Positions 22,131 to 32,886 of a stretch of DNA of 59,932 nucleotides are shown here, in pieces; positions within the stretch are counted from its first letter, which is position 1, and the number at the start of each line of letters is the position of its first letter. Where the stretch lies: assembly GCA_032433595.1 (NCBI GenBank), contig JASWJB010000277.1:1-59932 (forward strand), given 5' to 3'. The position numbers and the translations under genes are program-made. The notes beneath the pieces are model-generated. The model saw only the letters and a program-made list of their open reading frames with translations. It was not told the DNA's origin and searched no databases. The stretch is from Conoideocrella luteorostrata (lineage: Eukaryota > Ascomycota > Sordariomycetes > Hypocreales > Clavicipitaceae).

Positions 22131-25100
22131 TTAGTAGACAAGGCCATTAAGTGAGGTGCCCGTACCAAGTCGGACGGCCGCGGCGGAAGGTGAGCCAGGC
22201 GTATCATTTCGTTATGGAATATGCCTCCCTGCTCCGCGCTGTTGGTGGCTTTCACTGCAGAATAATACTGGACAGCAAACACGACGGTCAACTTATACAG
22301 TAGTATGTTTGCAATGATGACTGTTTGGGCAGGAACATCTTTTTGCTCAGCTCGCCAAACTCGGCGATAATTATCGGGAATGTGTTAGCCGCCGAGCCGT
22401 GGTCCAGACACGGTCGTTGTCTCAGTTTTTATAATAGCCTCCAATGAATGGCACAACAAAAAGCAAAATACCAGTCGCCGTCATCAGCAGAAATTCAAGC
22501 GTCGTAACCCCCCTCCCCCCCTCTTCCTCCCTTCTCCCCTTATGCTTCCACCAAGGGGATTCTTTCTTGTAACTAAAGGAAAGAGAGAAGAAAAAGGAAA
22601 AAAATAAGGCCGTTAATTAATTACTCCAAAGCCACTCGAGCTTAGAATACCAAATGATGTGGCTTAGAGGCTACCGAGAGCCCGGCTGATTCTGTATTCA
22701 CCAAGGGAAAAAAGAACTAGCATGTGGGTTGTCTCGTGTACAATGATGTCGAGCATAGTATCGAAAAGCAAGTGAGCGATGGAAAGAACAGATTATGGGG
22801 CTATGCGAGACGAGACAAGAGGTAATATGAAGTTTCGTTGACATGGTTAATAGCGGAACTCCGGTGGGCACGCGTGTACTGGCTTGCGGCCATTGGGGTG
22901 CTCCATCCGCGCGTCCGACACAAACAGTCCGATACATTTGGAACGTGCATTGTAGGCGGTCAAGAGTCACTTGTGTCGAAACTAATATCACGCACTAATG
23001 AGTTCAAATGAAGTTGTCAATATCAAGTTTGCTAACGCGACGCAAAGCACGGTCGGTCATGTGAGCGTTGGCAATCACGTTGAATTGAATTGACCTACCC
23101 ACGTGTAAGGGGATGGTCCGAGTCCCTCGCAACACGCAGCAAACATATAGTCAGTGAACAACCGTTAATTGCAGGCCGACGACCAACACAGCCAAGTCAT
23201 CAGCGTCGGCCAGAATGTGGTCGGCTGGAGCCATGCCTGTCTACGGTGAATTCTAAATAGTCCGTCATCAAACCGTACAAATTCTCGTACAGAGCAATGC
23301 GAAGCATGAGTGAGGGCCGTGATTTCATGAGAGCCGTCACGAGAGCTGAGTTGAAAGCTTCGTTCTCTTGCATCTCTTGCAGAAATACCTCCAGTAGGGC
23401 ATGGCTACCGTGGCTGTGGCTAGTGGCTAGTGGCAGGTGTCCGGTGGCTAGCGGCGAACCCCCAGTGGAGCTCGGGCCAAACCCGCCCTTGGTTTCGGGG
23501 GACAGTGGACCTGTATTATACCATCAGGCACGTCCCAGTGTGGGAATGCTGCAGAAACCAACATGTTGGTTGTTGGTTATTACAGCAGAAAAGCATCCTT
23601 GGATGAATACTAGTATGACATGACCCGCAACCTAGCAATTACAATCGGATGTTTGTACGTACTGATAGGGTTCCACGTGCCTGCCATGCTGTCATTTTCG
23701 AACGATGCACGCATGCATAATGCGGGTGCTGCAAGCAAATTGCTTTGCTAGGGATCATTCATGCAAGGGTTTGATCTCACCCCGAGGTTTGTGGGTACCG
23801 CTTGTACAGTAAGTCGGAGAAAAAAACAAATGATGATGACAACAGAAGTGCCAAATAGATGGCAAAGGATTGCTAACACAAATGAAGACGTTACGAAGAA
23901 TGGCAACTCCTAGCCTTTTAAAACGTGGGAATTGGCGTATGGCCCTGCATTACGGCCATCAACGGCGTCAATGTCCCTGGTACGACCGTCGGACTGTTTG
24001 TTTGGTTAGCCCCTGGAGGGGGCACTTCTGTGTCGCTTGCGCATGAACACATCTTTTGCTCGTTGTTCCCTTTCTTTGTTGCCAATGCATGACAAAGTTC
24101 CGATAGTAACGGCATCCGGTCAATTGTTGCTACGTATTCCACGTATGCACTCCTAATCTTGCTTCGATCTTCGGCTGGCAAGGTCTTGCAGGAACAGTTC
24201 GAGGTACCAGAATGTTTAGCATTACGATATCCGTCGCAGCGTCCATGTCACAAAATCCTGATCTGCAGCGCACAAAAGTCCATTGCGCTGCGACGACCGT
24301 GTCGTACTGCATACTGCAGGATGGCACGGCAGAATGCACCATGCAATTGCGAGTCTTGATGGAACCAGAGAATAACGAGGTACTCCGTATTCAGTAGTCA
24401 GTCCGCAATCCTGGACCGGACATCTGGTCGTCGACGCAAGATGGAAATATGACTGTAGCTCGCGCGGCACCATTTTCTTGGCAAGCTGTCTTGGTAGAAA
24501 AGTTGATAACCCACCCACTGTCTTGCCCGCAAACGAGACAATCACATTGGAAAATAGCAACATCATCTTGATGGCAACCCATGCCGCTTGAACCGCGTGA
24601 CGTGATGGAGTGTGTTGTACGGCAGCGTGGGCTTTGCAGCTTGAGGTCGAGACCATTTGGCCACAGCGTTTTCTTGCTTTGTGCGACCCCTCACGTCTGG
24701 CTATTGAATGTCAGACCGTGCATGGCCGCATGTTTGTAAAGCTGGCTGCCGGGACCTGACATGTGGCGGCTTCGGGGCACAGCGTGGCTCACCCGGCGTG
24801 TCTCAAGAAGCATCTGCCAATATAGTTATCAGCCGCTCGGTTTTGCTCAGAGTAGCCTTACACGAAAAAGTAGTCATCGCAGCGGCAGATTTGAACATCT
24901 TATGTATGTAGTACAAGCGTCCAGCGCCGTGCCGGTGGCTGAGGGTGGCTGGCTGCCCCAGTGGCTTCTGCTCTAAGCTTTTGCCCCTGCTTCCTGAACA
25001 AACTCTAGCCAGCTGCCAGCTGGCACATCGTGAAGTTGCTACACCGGAAAGGGGGGGCCTCAGATTGGTTTAGCTTGTCCGGCAGCTGGTGGTGAGCCCC

Positions 25101-25886
25101 ATTTTTAACGAGCGACGGCCACAGAAGGCCAAGGCGTCCAAGAAGTGGTCCAAGCTATAGCCAAGGGACGGTCGGTCCATCCCACCTCAATCTCCAGCCC
25201 ACCGCAGTCCCATCGCAGGCCCATCGCAAGCCACGACCCGTCCTACTGGTTCGTTCGCTTATCCACTATCGTTAATGATCCTTGGCCGTCGAGCAAGGAG
25301 TTGCCGGCGTTGTCTAGCAGCTATATCTTTAACGTTAGTGGTCTGGCGTCTTTTCGCTTTGGCTCCAGACCCTCGCCTCGTACTCTCCTGGCGTTGACCT
25401 TTAAGTCAGGTCAATCGCCCAAATTGTCAACGGTCGCTCCTTCTCTTCCCAGTTTGTAGTCGTTCCATGTTCCATTCGTCTTCTCTTTTCCTCTTTTTTT
25501 CTATTCGCCTATTATAACGGCTCTCTATTGGAGTGTTGAGCAGCTGCGAGTCGCAGCGACGGGTCCGGAGATCATCGCGACTCAACAACCCCAGACTTGT
25601 CGCAACTTCAAGCCGCTGCACAGACACGCCTGCGGTTTGTTGCCCACTTCTAACACCGCTAACACACCTTTCTTCTTTTATCCGACTCTGCTCGTGCGCG
25701 ACTTCCCCGCGAGACAATCCGGAGTCTTTGTGTTTCTTGCACCTTCATTCCTTTTACCTTGAGTATCTTTCCTTTCCCGGTCAATCTGATTGAGGATCCT
25801 CCCTCCCGGAATCGCCGATCTTTGTCTTGAGCAACCGCAGATCACCTATTTTCGACGCGCGATTGGGAACGCACTTGCAAGACACC

Positions 25887-27797
25887 ATGTCTTCCACGGG
25901 TGACGAGAAGGCCAGGGACGCGGATGTCCGCCATACTGGCTCTTCGTCTTCAAGCGACAATGCTACTGGCTTTTCTCCAGCCACTGCTGGTGTCAGCAAT
26001 GTAGATGCCGCCTGGAAGTTTCTCAACGACCATCGCGATGCCGCTGGTGTTGATGCCGTCAATCTGAATGCTTTGCGTCGCAAGATTGATTGGCATATCG
26101 TTCCGCTCATGTTCTTGTGCTATACCATGCAGTTCCTCGACAAAGTCATACTAAACGTGAGTCGCTATTCCATTGTCGTCGCCCCTATGTGACTTTATTC
26201 GGTTTTGGCACCATGGCTGCAGCTTTGCTCGCTATCGCAATTGGTCTAGCTAAGCGTTAACAATTCTTGGTTCATCAGTACGCAGCCGTCATGGGCATCA
26301 ATAAGGACCTCAAACTGGCTGGCAACGATTTTTCCAACGTAGCCACGTTCCTCTTCGTTGGCCTGCTGTGTTTCGAAGTTCCCAACAGTATGTTGTCCTC
26401 CATCTGCATGATAGCAGACCGTCATTTGAAATTGTAATAACCATGTTAATCGTTTGTGTCGTCACACAGTCTACTTCCTTCAAGTCTTTCCCGCTGCGAA
26501 ATGGCTCGGTGTCAATGTCACACTCTGGGGTATTGCTACTGCCTGCGGTGCCGCTGCTCATAATTACCAAAGCCTGCTCGTCTCTCGTATTTTTCTGGGT
26601 ATCTTCGAGGCTACCATTGCCCCTTCTCTGATGCTTATCAGTAGCCAATGGTATACCAAATCCGAGCAGGCCCCCCGGTTCTCTTTCTGGTATTTGGGTT
26701 TAGGTCTGGGCCAGATTCTCGGCGGCCTCATTTCGTTCGGATTCCAGCACATGACCCCTGGTGCCGCTCTGGCAGGTTGGCGAACCATGTTCGTCACTCT
26801 TGGATGCCTGACCGTCCTCTTCGGTATCTGTACCATTCTGTTTATTCCTGACACCCCGATGAAGGCACGGTGGCTTTCCAATACCGAGAAAGTTGCTCTT
26901 TTGAAGCACGTCAGTGTCAACCAGACTGGAATTCAGAGCCGCAAGTTCCGCCTCAAGGAAATCGGCGAGGCTCTGTTGGATCCTCAGATCTATCTGTTAC
27001 TGGTATCCGTCATCTTACTCTCTGTCTCCAGCGGTGTTGTCACCACTTACTCTGCCACTTTGATTAAGACTATTCTCTCTGATGAGTCTCCGGCGTACGC
27101 CTCTAAGAAGGCTGCTCTGTTAAATATGCCGTCAGGTGTTGTAAGCATATTCTTCACCTTATTAGTCGGTTTTGGCGTTCGCAAGCAGTCCCACCGATGG
27201 GCCTGGATTATTGCTTGCATAATTCCTGCGTGAGTAAAATATCTTTGTTAGCAGGCACTTCTGCATCTAAATCAAAATTACTAACCTGTTAAATAGCATT
27301 ATTGGCGGTGCATTGATGTCCTTCCTACCCAAGACCAATAAGGCTGGTCTTCTTGCTGGTGTCTATCTCGTCAATGCCGTCGTGGCTCCCCTTGCCCTCT
27401 TCTATAATGTTAGTAAACGCATTTCCCCCGTAACAGCTTCTTGACTTTTATGAAAAACTGACCAATTCTTACGCAGTGGACTGTTGCCAATTGTGCTGGT
27501 GCCACTAAACGTGCCTTTGCTGCTGCCGTTGTTTCCGGCTCCTTTTCCATCGGCAACATTATTGGACCCCAGACTTTCCAGGCACGCGATGCTCCTGACT
27601 TCCGCCCCGCCAAGCTTGCCGTCATGGGCACGCAGGCTGGTTGCGCCTTTACCACTTTTCTGCTATTTTCTTACTATTTTTGGTCCAACAAGCGCCGCAA
27701 CGACCACAGCAAGGAGACCGAGGAGCATTACATGTCTCCAGAGGTATGGGCCACCTTGACCGACAAGGAGAATAAGGAGTTCCGATACACTTATTAG
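25887..27797 (+). CDS. MFS transporter, allantoate permease (Dal5/anion:cation symporter) family, 523 aa
   Basis: Plasma-membrane importer of small organic anions (the family includes allantoate, ureidosuccinate, nicotinate and pantothenate carriers). Exons 25887-26156, 26279-26387, 26470-27229, 27297-27408 and 27477-27797, total 1,572 nt. The hydrophilic N terminus is followed by the first membrane segment at 'IVPLMFLCYTMQFLDKVIL'. The ACS-family signature is 'SRIFLGIFEATIAPSLMLIS', followed by 'SQWYTKSEQAPRFSFWY'. A central cytosolic loop lies between the two six-helix halves, and the hydrophilic tail ends 'FRYTY'. The start ATG follows a long pyrimidine-rich leader; an in-frame TTG upstream is not used. 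Substrate cannot be predicted from the sequence. Local context (6.5 kb of empty DNA upstream) gives no hint. Confidence 0.92.
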
Positions 27798-29382
27798 GAA
27801 AAGTAAAAAAATATATAAATATAATATTCTTGCATGGAGATAAAATCGTGGGGACACGCAGACTCAGTACAGCATGTGTATTGCACCGGCAATATGCGAC
27901 TAGACTTTTTGGATCTCTGATCGGACGGTATTTCATGGAAGCGAGCCTTTTTTTTTTTTTTGCGGGCTTGGGGTGAAAAGTTTCAGTCGGAGGCATCTCG
28001 TGTAACTTTTTTTTCTGGGTTGCTTGCCAAGCTGCGCAGTTTATATTCGTGTCTTTGGTTGGACATTTGGAGTAGTTAGATGATACTCCATCTTGGATAA
28101 CAGTACAACTGATCGATGTCAATGACGACTTTTTTTTGTATGACGGCGCAAAGTGGCGAATGTTGTGAAGACAAATTTGAAATACGACCCAGAGTTGACA
28201 GATTTATTGTCCAGAATATAAATCATCGGAGGTGTCCATTTGCGGTATGGTCGCAGCCCTGCAGTTCACGACCAACACGCATTGTGCATGGGCGAGCGAG
28301 TGGACGCAGCTGGAGAAAGCGAGGGCGAGCAAAACTGTGTGTGAAGAGCATGTGATGTGCTTCGTGCTCTCCGTAAATTTTTCCTGTGCATGGTTTCGGT
28401 AGGTTAGCCGATGGACGATGTTGTCAGATGAACGAGCAGTTGGCCCTCGCTTGGCTTAAACCGTGTCAGTGGGTTTATTGACACGCCAGACGCGAGACAT
28501 TGGCCAACTCCTATGATCTTATACTCTAAACACAGGTCTATGCAAAATTTGGGTGCTGGATATTGAGTAGGGGGGCAGTCGCAGTGAGGCAGAGAGGTAG
28601 AGACATGTGGTAAGTAGTGTTGTTGGGAAGAGGACATCGTGATTTGTGGATTCGCTAGGATTTCGATGGCGCGAATGAGTATGAGATAGATAGGGTGGGT
28701 GAATGGATGGTTGTGCCTAGATGGCCAGCGCTCGCTCCCAGGACGGTTCGAGCCTTGCTTATATGGTATTTTTCTTTTAGCGGATATGGAGGCGATACTA
28801 TAACCTTGTCGTGGCGATGGTGATCGGAGCTCTGAACCGGTTTGATCTCGAGCAGCATAGTGGGGGACGGCTTGCAAAAGACAATTTCTGCAAATAGATT
28901 CACGAGCAGGACATAAGATGTTCGGATGTAAAGTTATGGCATTAAATTTGTTTGGCCTACATATTTTCCACCGCTTTACTTGACCTTGTCCACTACTGAC
29001 AAGTCGTTTGTTACTATGCAGAACATGTTCAATGTATGCGCGCCTAGGTAGCAATGAATGATCTTCCATCCAAGTGTGAAAAAAAAAGTCAGACCTCCTG
29101 TTCATAGAGGACTAAGCAATCAAAAAAAAAAAAATATTTGTTGACGCCATCCCAAATATCGTAAAGGTGTTGTATGAAACCTCATGTATAATGACAAAGG
29201 AAAAGAAACCAAAGAGCAGGTACGTAGGAAGAAAAATAGTGCGTTGACAGGGTAGGTGATCGATCGATCCTATACCCTCAACCAACTTGAGCCGACGTAT
29301 ATCTCCGCGAAGTGCAAAATCTAAAGGTATGACTAGGCTTCCCCATCACTCGCGCTGCTGCACAGAGGCATGTCTTTGACGA
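27798..29382. other. Gene-free stretch between convergent MFS and PEPCK genes
   Basis: Contains the 3' ends of both genes. A long T run is at about 27950-27961 and an A run near 29121-29133. A 233-codon open frame at 28404-29105 (-) has no recognisable domain, no signal peptide at its first Met and no splice partners; I treat it as chance. Confidence 0.55.
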
Positions 29383-32300
29383 TTACACAGCTGGGCCAGC
29401 CTTGACAACGTCCTCGGTAGCCTCGCTTTCGTACTTGGTAAAGTTCTCGCGGAAGAGCTTGCCCAGCTTGACAACCTCGTTCTGGAAGCTTTCGGCACCG
29501 GCTGTCCAGGCCTTCTCGGGGTTGAGCAAGTCATCAGGAACGTTGGGGCAGGTCTTGGGGACCTGGAGGTTGAAGACACCATAGGTCTCGTACTCGACCT
29601 TGGCGAGCTCACCAGAGTGGATAGCGTCGAGGATGGCACGAGTGTACTTGAGGGGACATCGCTTACCGCCCTGCGCGAAGCCGGCACCGACCCAGCCGGT
29701 GTTGAGGAGCCAGGCATTAGCCTTGTGCTGCTCAATCTTGTCGGCAAGCATCTTGGCGTATCGCATGGGATGCAGAGCAAGGAAGGGTTGGGCGAAACAG
29801 CTGGAGAAGGTGGCCTGAGGCTCGGTGACACCATCCTCAGTGCCGGCCATCTTCGAAGTGTATCCAGAGATGAAGTGGAACATGGTCTGGGAGCGGTCAA
29901 GCTTGGAAATGGGGGGCAGGACGCCACGGGCATCGCAAGTCAGCAGGATAATGTTTGTGGGCATGTTCTCTGACAGGCAGGGAATCTTGGCATTGCTGAT
30001 GTACTCAATGGGGTAGGCGCATCGGGTGTTCTCGGTGAGGGTGCAGTCATCGTAGTCGACGTCACGGGTCTCGGGGTCGAAGACGACGTTCTCAAGTACG
30101 GAACCATAGCGGATGGCGCCATAGATATCGGGCTCCTTTTCAGCGGACAGGCCGATGCACTTGGCATAGCAACCACCCTCGATGTTGAAGACACCGCGAT
30201 CACTCCAGCAGTGCTCGTCGTCTCCGATCAAGGCACGATTGGGGTCGGCAGACAAAGTAGTCTTGCCAGTACCTGACAGACCGAAGAAAAGCGTGACGTC
30301 TCCGTTCTTGCCCTCGTTGGCAGATGAGTGCAGGGTCAAGACATTGTGCTTGATGGGCATCTCATAGAAAAGAACAGTGAAGACACCCTTCTTCATCTCA
30401 CCGGCGTACTCAGTTCCCAGAATAACCATCTCCTTCTGAGAGAAGTTGATGGCGACTGAGGTGGGAGAGGTCATACCCTCGGTGTAGCGGTTGGCAGGGA
30501 AAGAACCGGCATTGTAGATGGTGTAGTCGGGGTGGAAGTGCTCAAGCTCCTCACGGGGAGGGCGGATAAGCATGTTTCTCATGAAGAGAGCATGGTAGGC
30601 ACGAGCGCAAATTACACGAACGCGAATACGGTACTTCTCGTCCCAGCCAGCATAACCATCAACGACATAGATGCGGTTACGGGTGTTGAGGTAGTCGACA
30701 GCACGCTCACGGTTGATCTTCCAGACCTATTGAAGTGAGACCATGTTAGCGACACAATTATGAAAATTGATTTGCACGACCACAATGATGGCGAGGCTCC
30801 TTTGATGTGTGGATGAAATCGAAGTACATCATGGATGTAATGCAGCTACCCCAATTCGGCCAACGCACTTAGCACTTGCAGCATGCATCTCGCTCCCGTA
30901 TTTCCACCCAAGCGCCCCTCCTTGTGCAAAGTGTCGCGTGCGCATGTCATTGACAATGCACACAGGGCTGCAGGCAGAATAGTGCTGGGTTGAATCGGGT
31001 CGAGGATCATATGGCAATAGTCGGATCGGGTCGGAGCGAATCGCAGCAACAGGTTCAGTCCAGACCAGGCAGAGGCGAGAACTAGACGGGCTCGGCCTGA
31101 CAATTGGCCAAGCACAGCCCGATCCTGTGGTGGAACGGACCTCCCCGGATGAACAGCCCGCTTAAGCTCGGCTGCACCAAGCGGCATGAGGCGGGGCAAG
31201 AACCAAAGCCGGAGAAGGTGGCAAGGACGGTAAAAAAAAAAAGCATGTGTGCGCGGGGCGAGGAAGCCAATAACGCCAATGAGAGCACACGCATTTGCAG
31301 CAGTTCGGAAAGAATGCATGCATGCATGCTTGCGCAGCGCAGTATCGCGATCCGGCCAGCCTTCACTATGACGCATGCAAGCCGCAGCAGCCCTCAGCAC
31401 ACATTTGCGGGACGCAGCGATAATTGAGCTGGCGGAGTTGCTCTTGGCGGCCTCAGCTTCCTCACTTGGTAAGAGCTGGAACTAGCATGCAGCCATTGGC
31501 AATCATTGCGATGCAATGACATGAACATGCAATATCCTCTCACAGACGCCTCATGCTGCTGAGACGTCACGAGCTGCGCCAACCAAGGCGGGGCAGGGGG
31601 ACGGAAAGCGTGACATGCAGTAAACAAAGTCTGGGGTTTCAGTGTGCGGCTGCCATGCCACCACCCTGGGCAACACCACATGTCGGCGACATGCATGAAA
31701 ACTGGACAACATCCGACGTGGAAATCTCATCTCATCTACATCAAAGACTTACCTCGGGACTCATGGGCTTGTTAACGGGACCCCACCAGATGTCGTCTTT
31801 TGATGAGGGCTCCTCAACGATTCGCTTGTCGAGGGGTGAGCGGCCGGTCTTCTTTCCCGAGTAGGCAGTCAAGGCACCGCTGGAGGTGATGGCGGAACCG
31901 GTCTCGTAGACGAGGGCATCTTCGTAGAGAGCAGCGACTGAGGGGTTGGGGATCTGGGGTCCTTGTTAGACGTAATCACGCAGGGAGATCAAACAATTGA
32001 TTCGTCATGTCGAATGAGTAAGACATACAATGGCAACACGGTCGTAATCAATGTGGGCAGTCTCGTGCAGCTCCTCCTCGAGCTCAGTGTGCTGGTGGTG
32101 AGGCCTAGAAGGAAAGGAACAAGTCGTGTCAGTCACCAACAGGTACGAATCACCACAAGGTGCATCCGAAGTAAGACGAGAGAGCGCGGATAAATACTCA
32201 CTGGACACCGCCAGGGTGCAAAGCAGTTTTGTTGACGTTGTTGGAGATCACTGTGCAAAGGAGTGTTAGACGAAGACATGTTCAAATGCTTAAGTGTGTA

Positions 32301-32461
32301 GAAGCTTCTAACAAATGAGAGCAACAGGATGCATGTAATGGACAGGAGGGGAGAGACGAACTCTTGCGCAAATCAGCTCTGGACTCTTGAAGCTTGAATC
32401 TTGGGCCTTTGACAGTAGGATCAGTGTAAGGAGAATCAGTCCTGACGATGGGGTCCTTCAT
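29383..32461 (-). CDS. PCK1: Phosphoenolpyruvate carboxykinase, ATP-dependent (589 aa, 5 exons)
   Basis: Cytosolic enzyme converting oxaloacetate and ATP to phosphoenolpyruvate, the entry step of gluconeogenesis (AcuF in Aspergillus). Exons 32461-32362, 32250-32202, 32104-32029, 31953-31753 and 30726-29383, total 1,770 nt. N terminus '[19 protein letters not shown]'. Conserved blocks are '[19 protein letters not shown]', the kinase-1 loop '[14 protein letters not shown]' (about residue 289), the metal site 'LIGDDEHCW' and '[15 protein letters not shown]'. Intron 4 (30727-31752) is 1,026 bp, far longer than the others, yet the protein joins cleanly across it ('KPMSPE' to '[16 protein letters not shown]'). 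The upstream DNA has CreA-type SYGGRG sites, consistent with the glucose repression known for this gene, though occupancy is unproven. Confidence 0.96.
30727..31752 (-). other. Exceptionally long intron 4 of the PEPCK gene (1,026 bp)
   Basis: Donor GAG|GTAAGT and acceptor AATAG|GTC are both consensus. The interior has no frame continuing the enzyme. It carries a GCAT repeat at 31316-31329 and an A run near 31231-31241. No TACGGAGTA motif was found in it. Confidence 0.8.
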
Positions 32462-32880
32462 CTTTATGTATTAATCGTGAGAGACCGAGCCTCTGCTGGA
32501 TCTCGGCTTGCGCTGGGGATTTCTGGGTACCTGGTCGGAACGAAAACCAGACCAAAGGGGAAGCAGGGGGAGGGGTAAGGGGGGTGTGTTCCGAGGGAAA
32601 ACGACTTTTGATATCGTGTGTCAAGGCAAGGGGAAAATTGCGAAGCGTGTGAAAGTATTAATTCACACAGCCAGAATGGCGGCAAGGCTGTGGCGCTGTT
32701 GCGTCTAAGTTCGTGTGCAATTTGTCAAGGCGCAGTCCACAAGGTGGGAAGGAAATCTGGGCCAGGTACGAGAATACTTGGGATACTTTGCAAGGGGGGG
32801 TGTGTAAGTACCGTCTGCCACACAAGAACGGGAGGACGATATACACAATAAGATGAAAATTGGGAATGCAGATTATAATC

Positions 32881-32886
32881 GTGGGG
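32881..32886 (+). promoter_or_regulatory. Candidate CreA/Cre1 site (GTGGGG)
   Basis: Matches SYGGRG, the consensus of the carbon catabolite repressor CreA, about 420 bp upstream of the PEPCK ATG. A second match, CCGGGG, is at 32957-32962. The consensus is short and frequent by chance; support comes only from the known glucose repression of PEPCK genes. Confidence 0.3.

Larger units (their letters stand above)
19355..25886. other. 6.5-kb gene-free region between divergent rhodopsin-like and MFS genes
   Basis: No convincing gene found on either strand. The region is dense in TACGGAGTA/TACTCCGTA motifs (near 20185-20217, 20672-20700, 21424, 21800, 21997, 22110-22130 and 24381) and simple repeats: (GTCA)6 at 21061, a CAG run near 21610-21625, and homopolymer A, C and T runs. 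The right end, 25140-25886, is pyrimidine-rich and probably contains the promoter and leader of the MFS gene. A reading frame with several cysteines near 23918-24200 (-) lacks a start and was not called. Confidence 0.55.

Noticed and set aside
24222..24656. 144-codon minus frame with a possible signal-like start
   Set aside because: It contains a TACGGAGTACC motif, otherwise restricted to non-coding DNA, and could not be spliced into the frame at 23918-24220.
28404..29105. 233-codon minus frame between MFS and PEPCK
   Set aside because: No domain, no family resemblance and an even, random-looking composition; it lies in the 3' region of two convergent genes.
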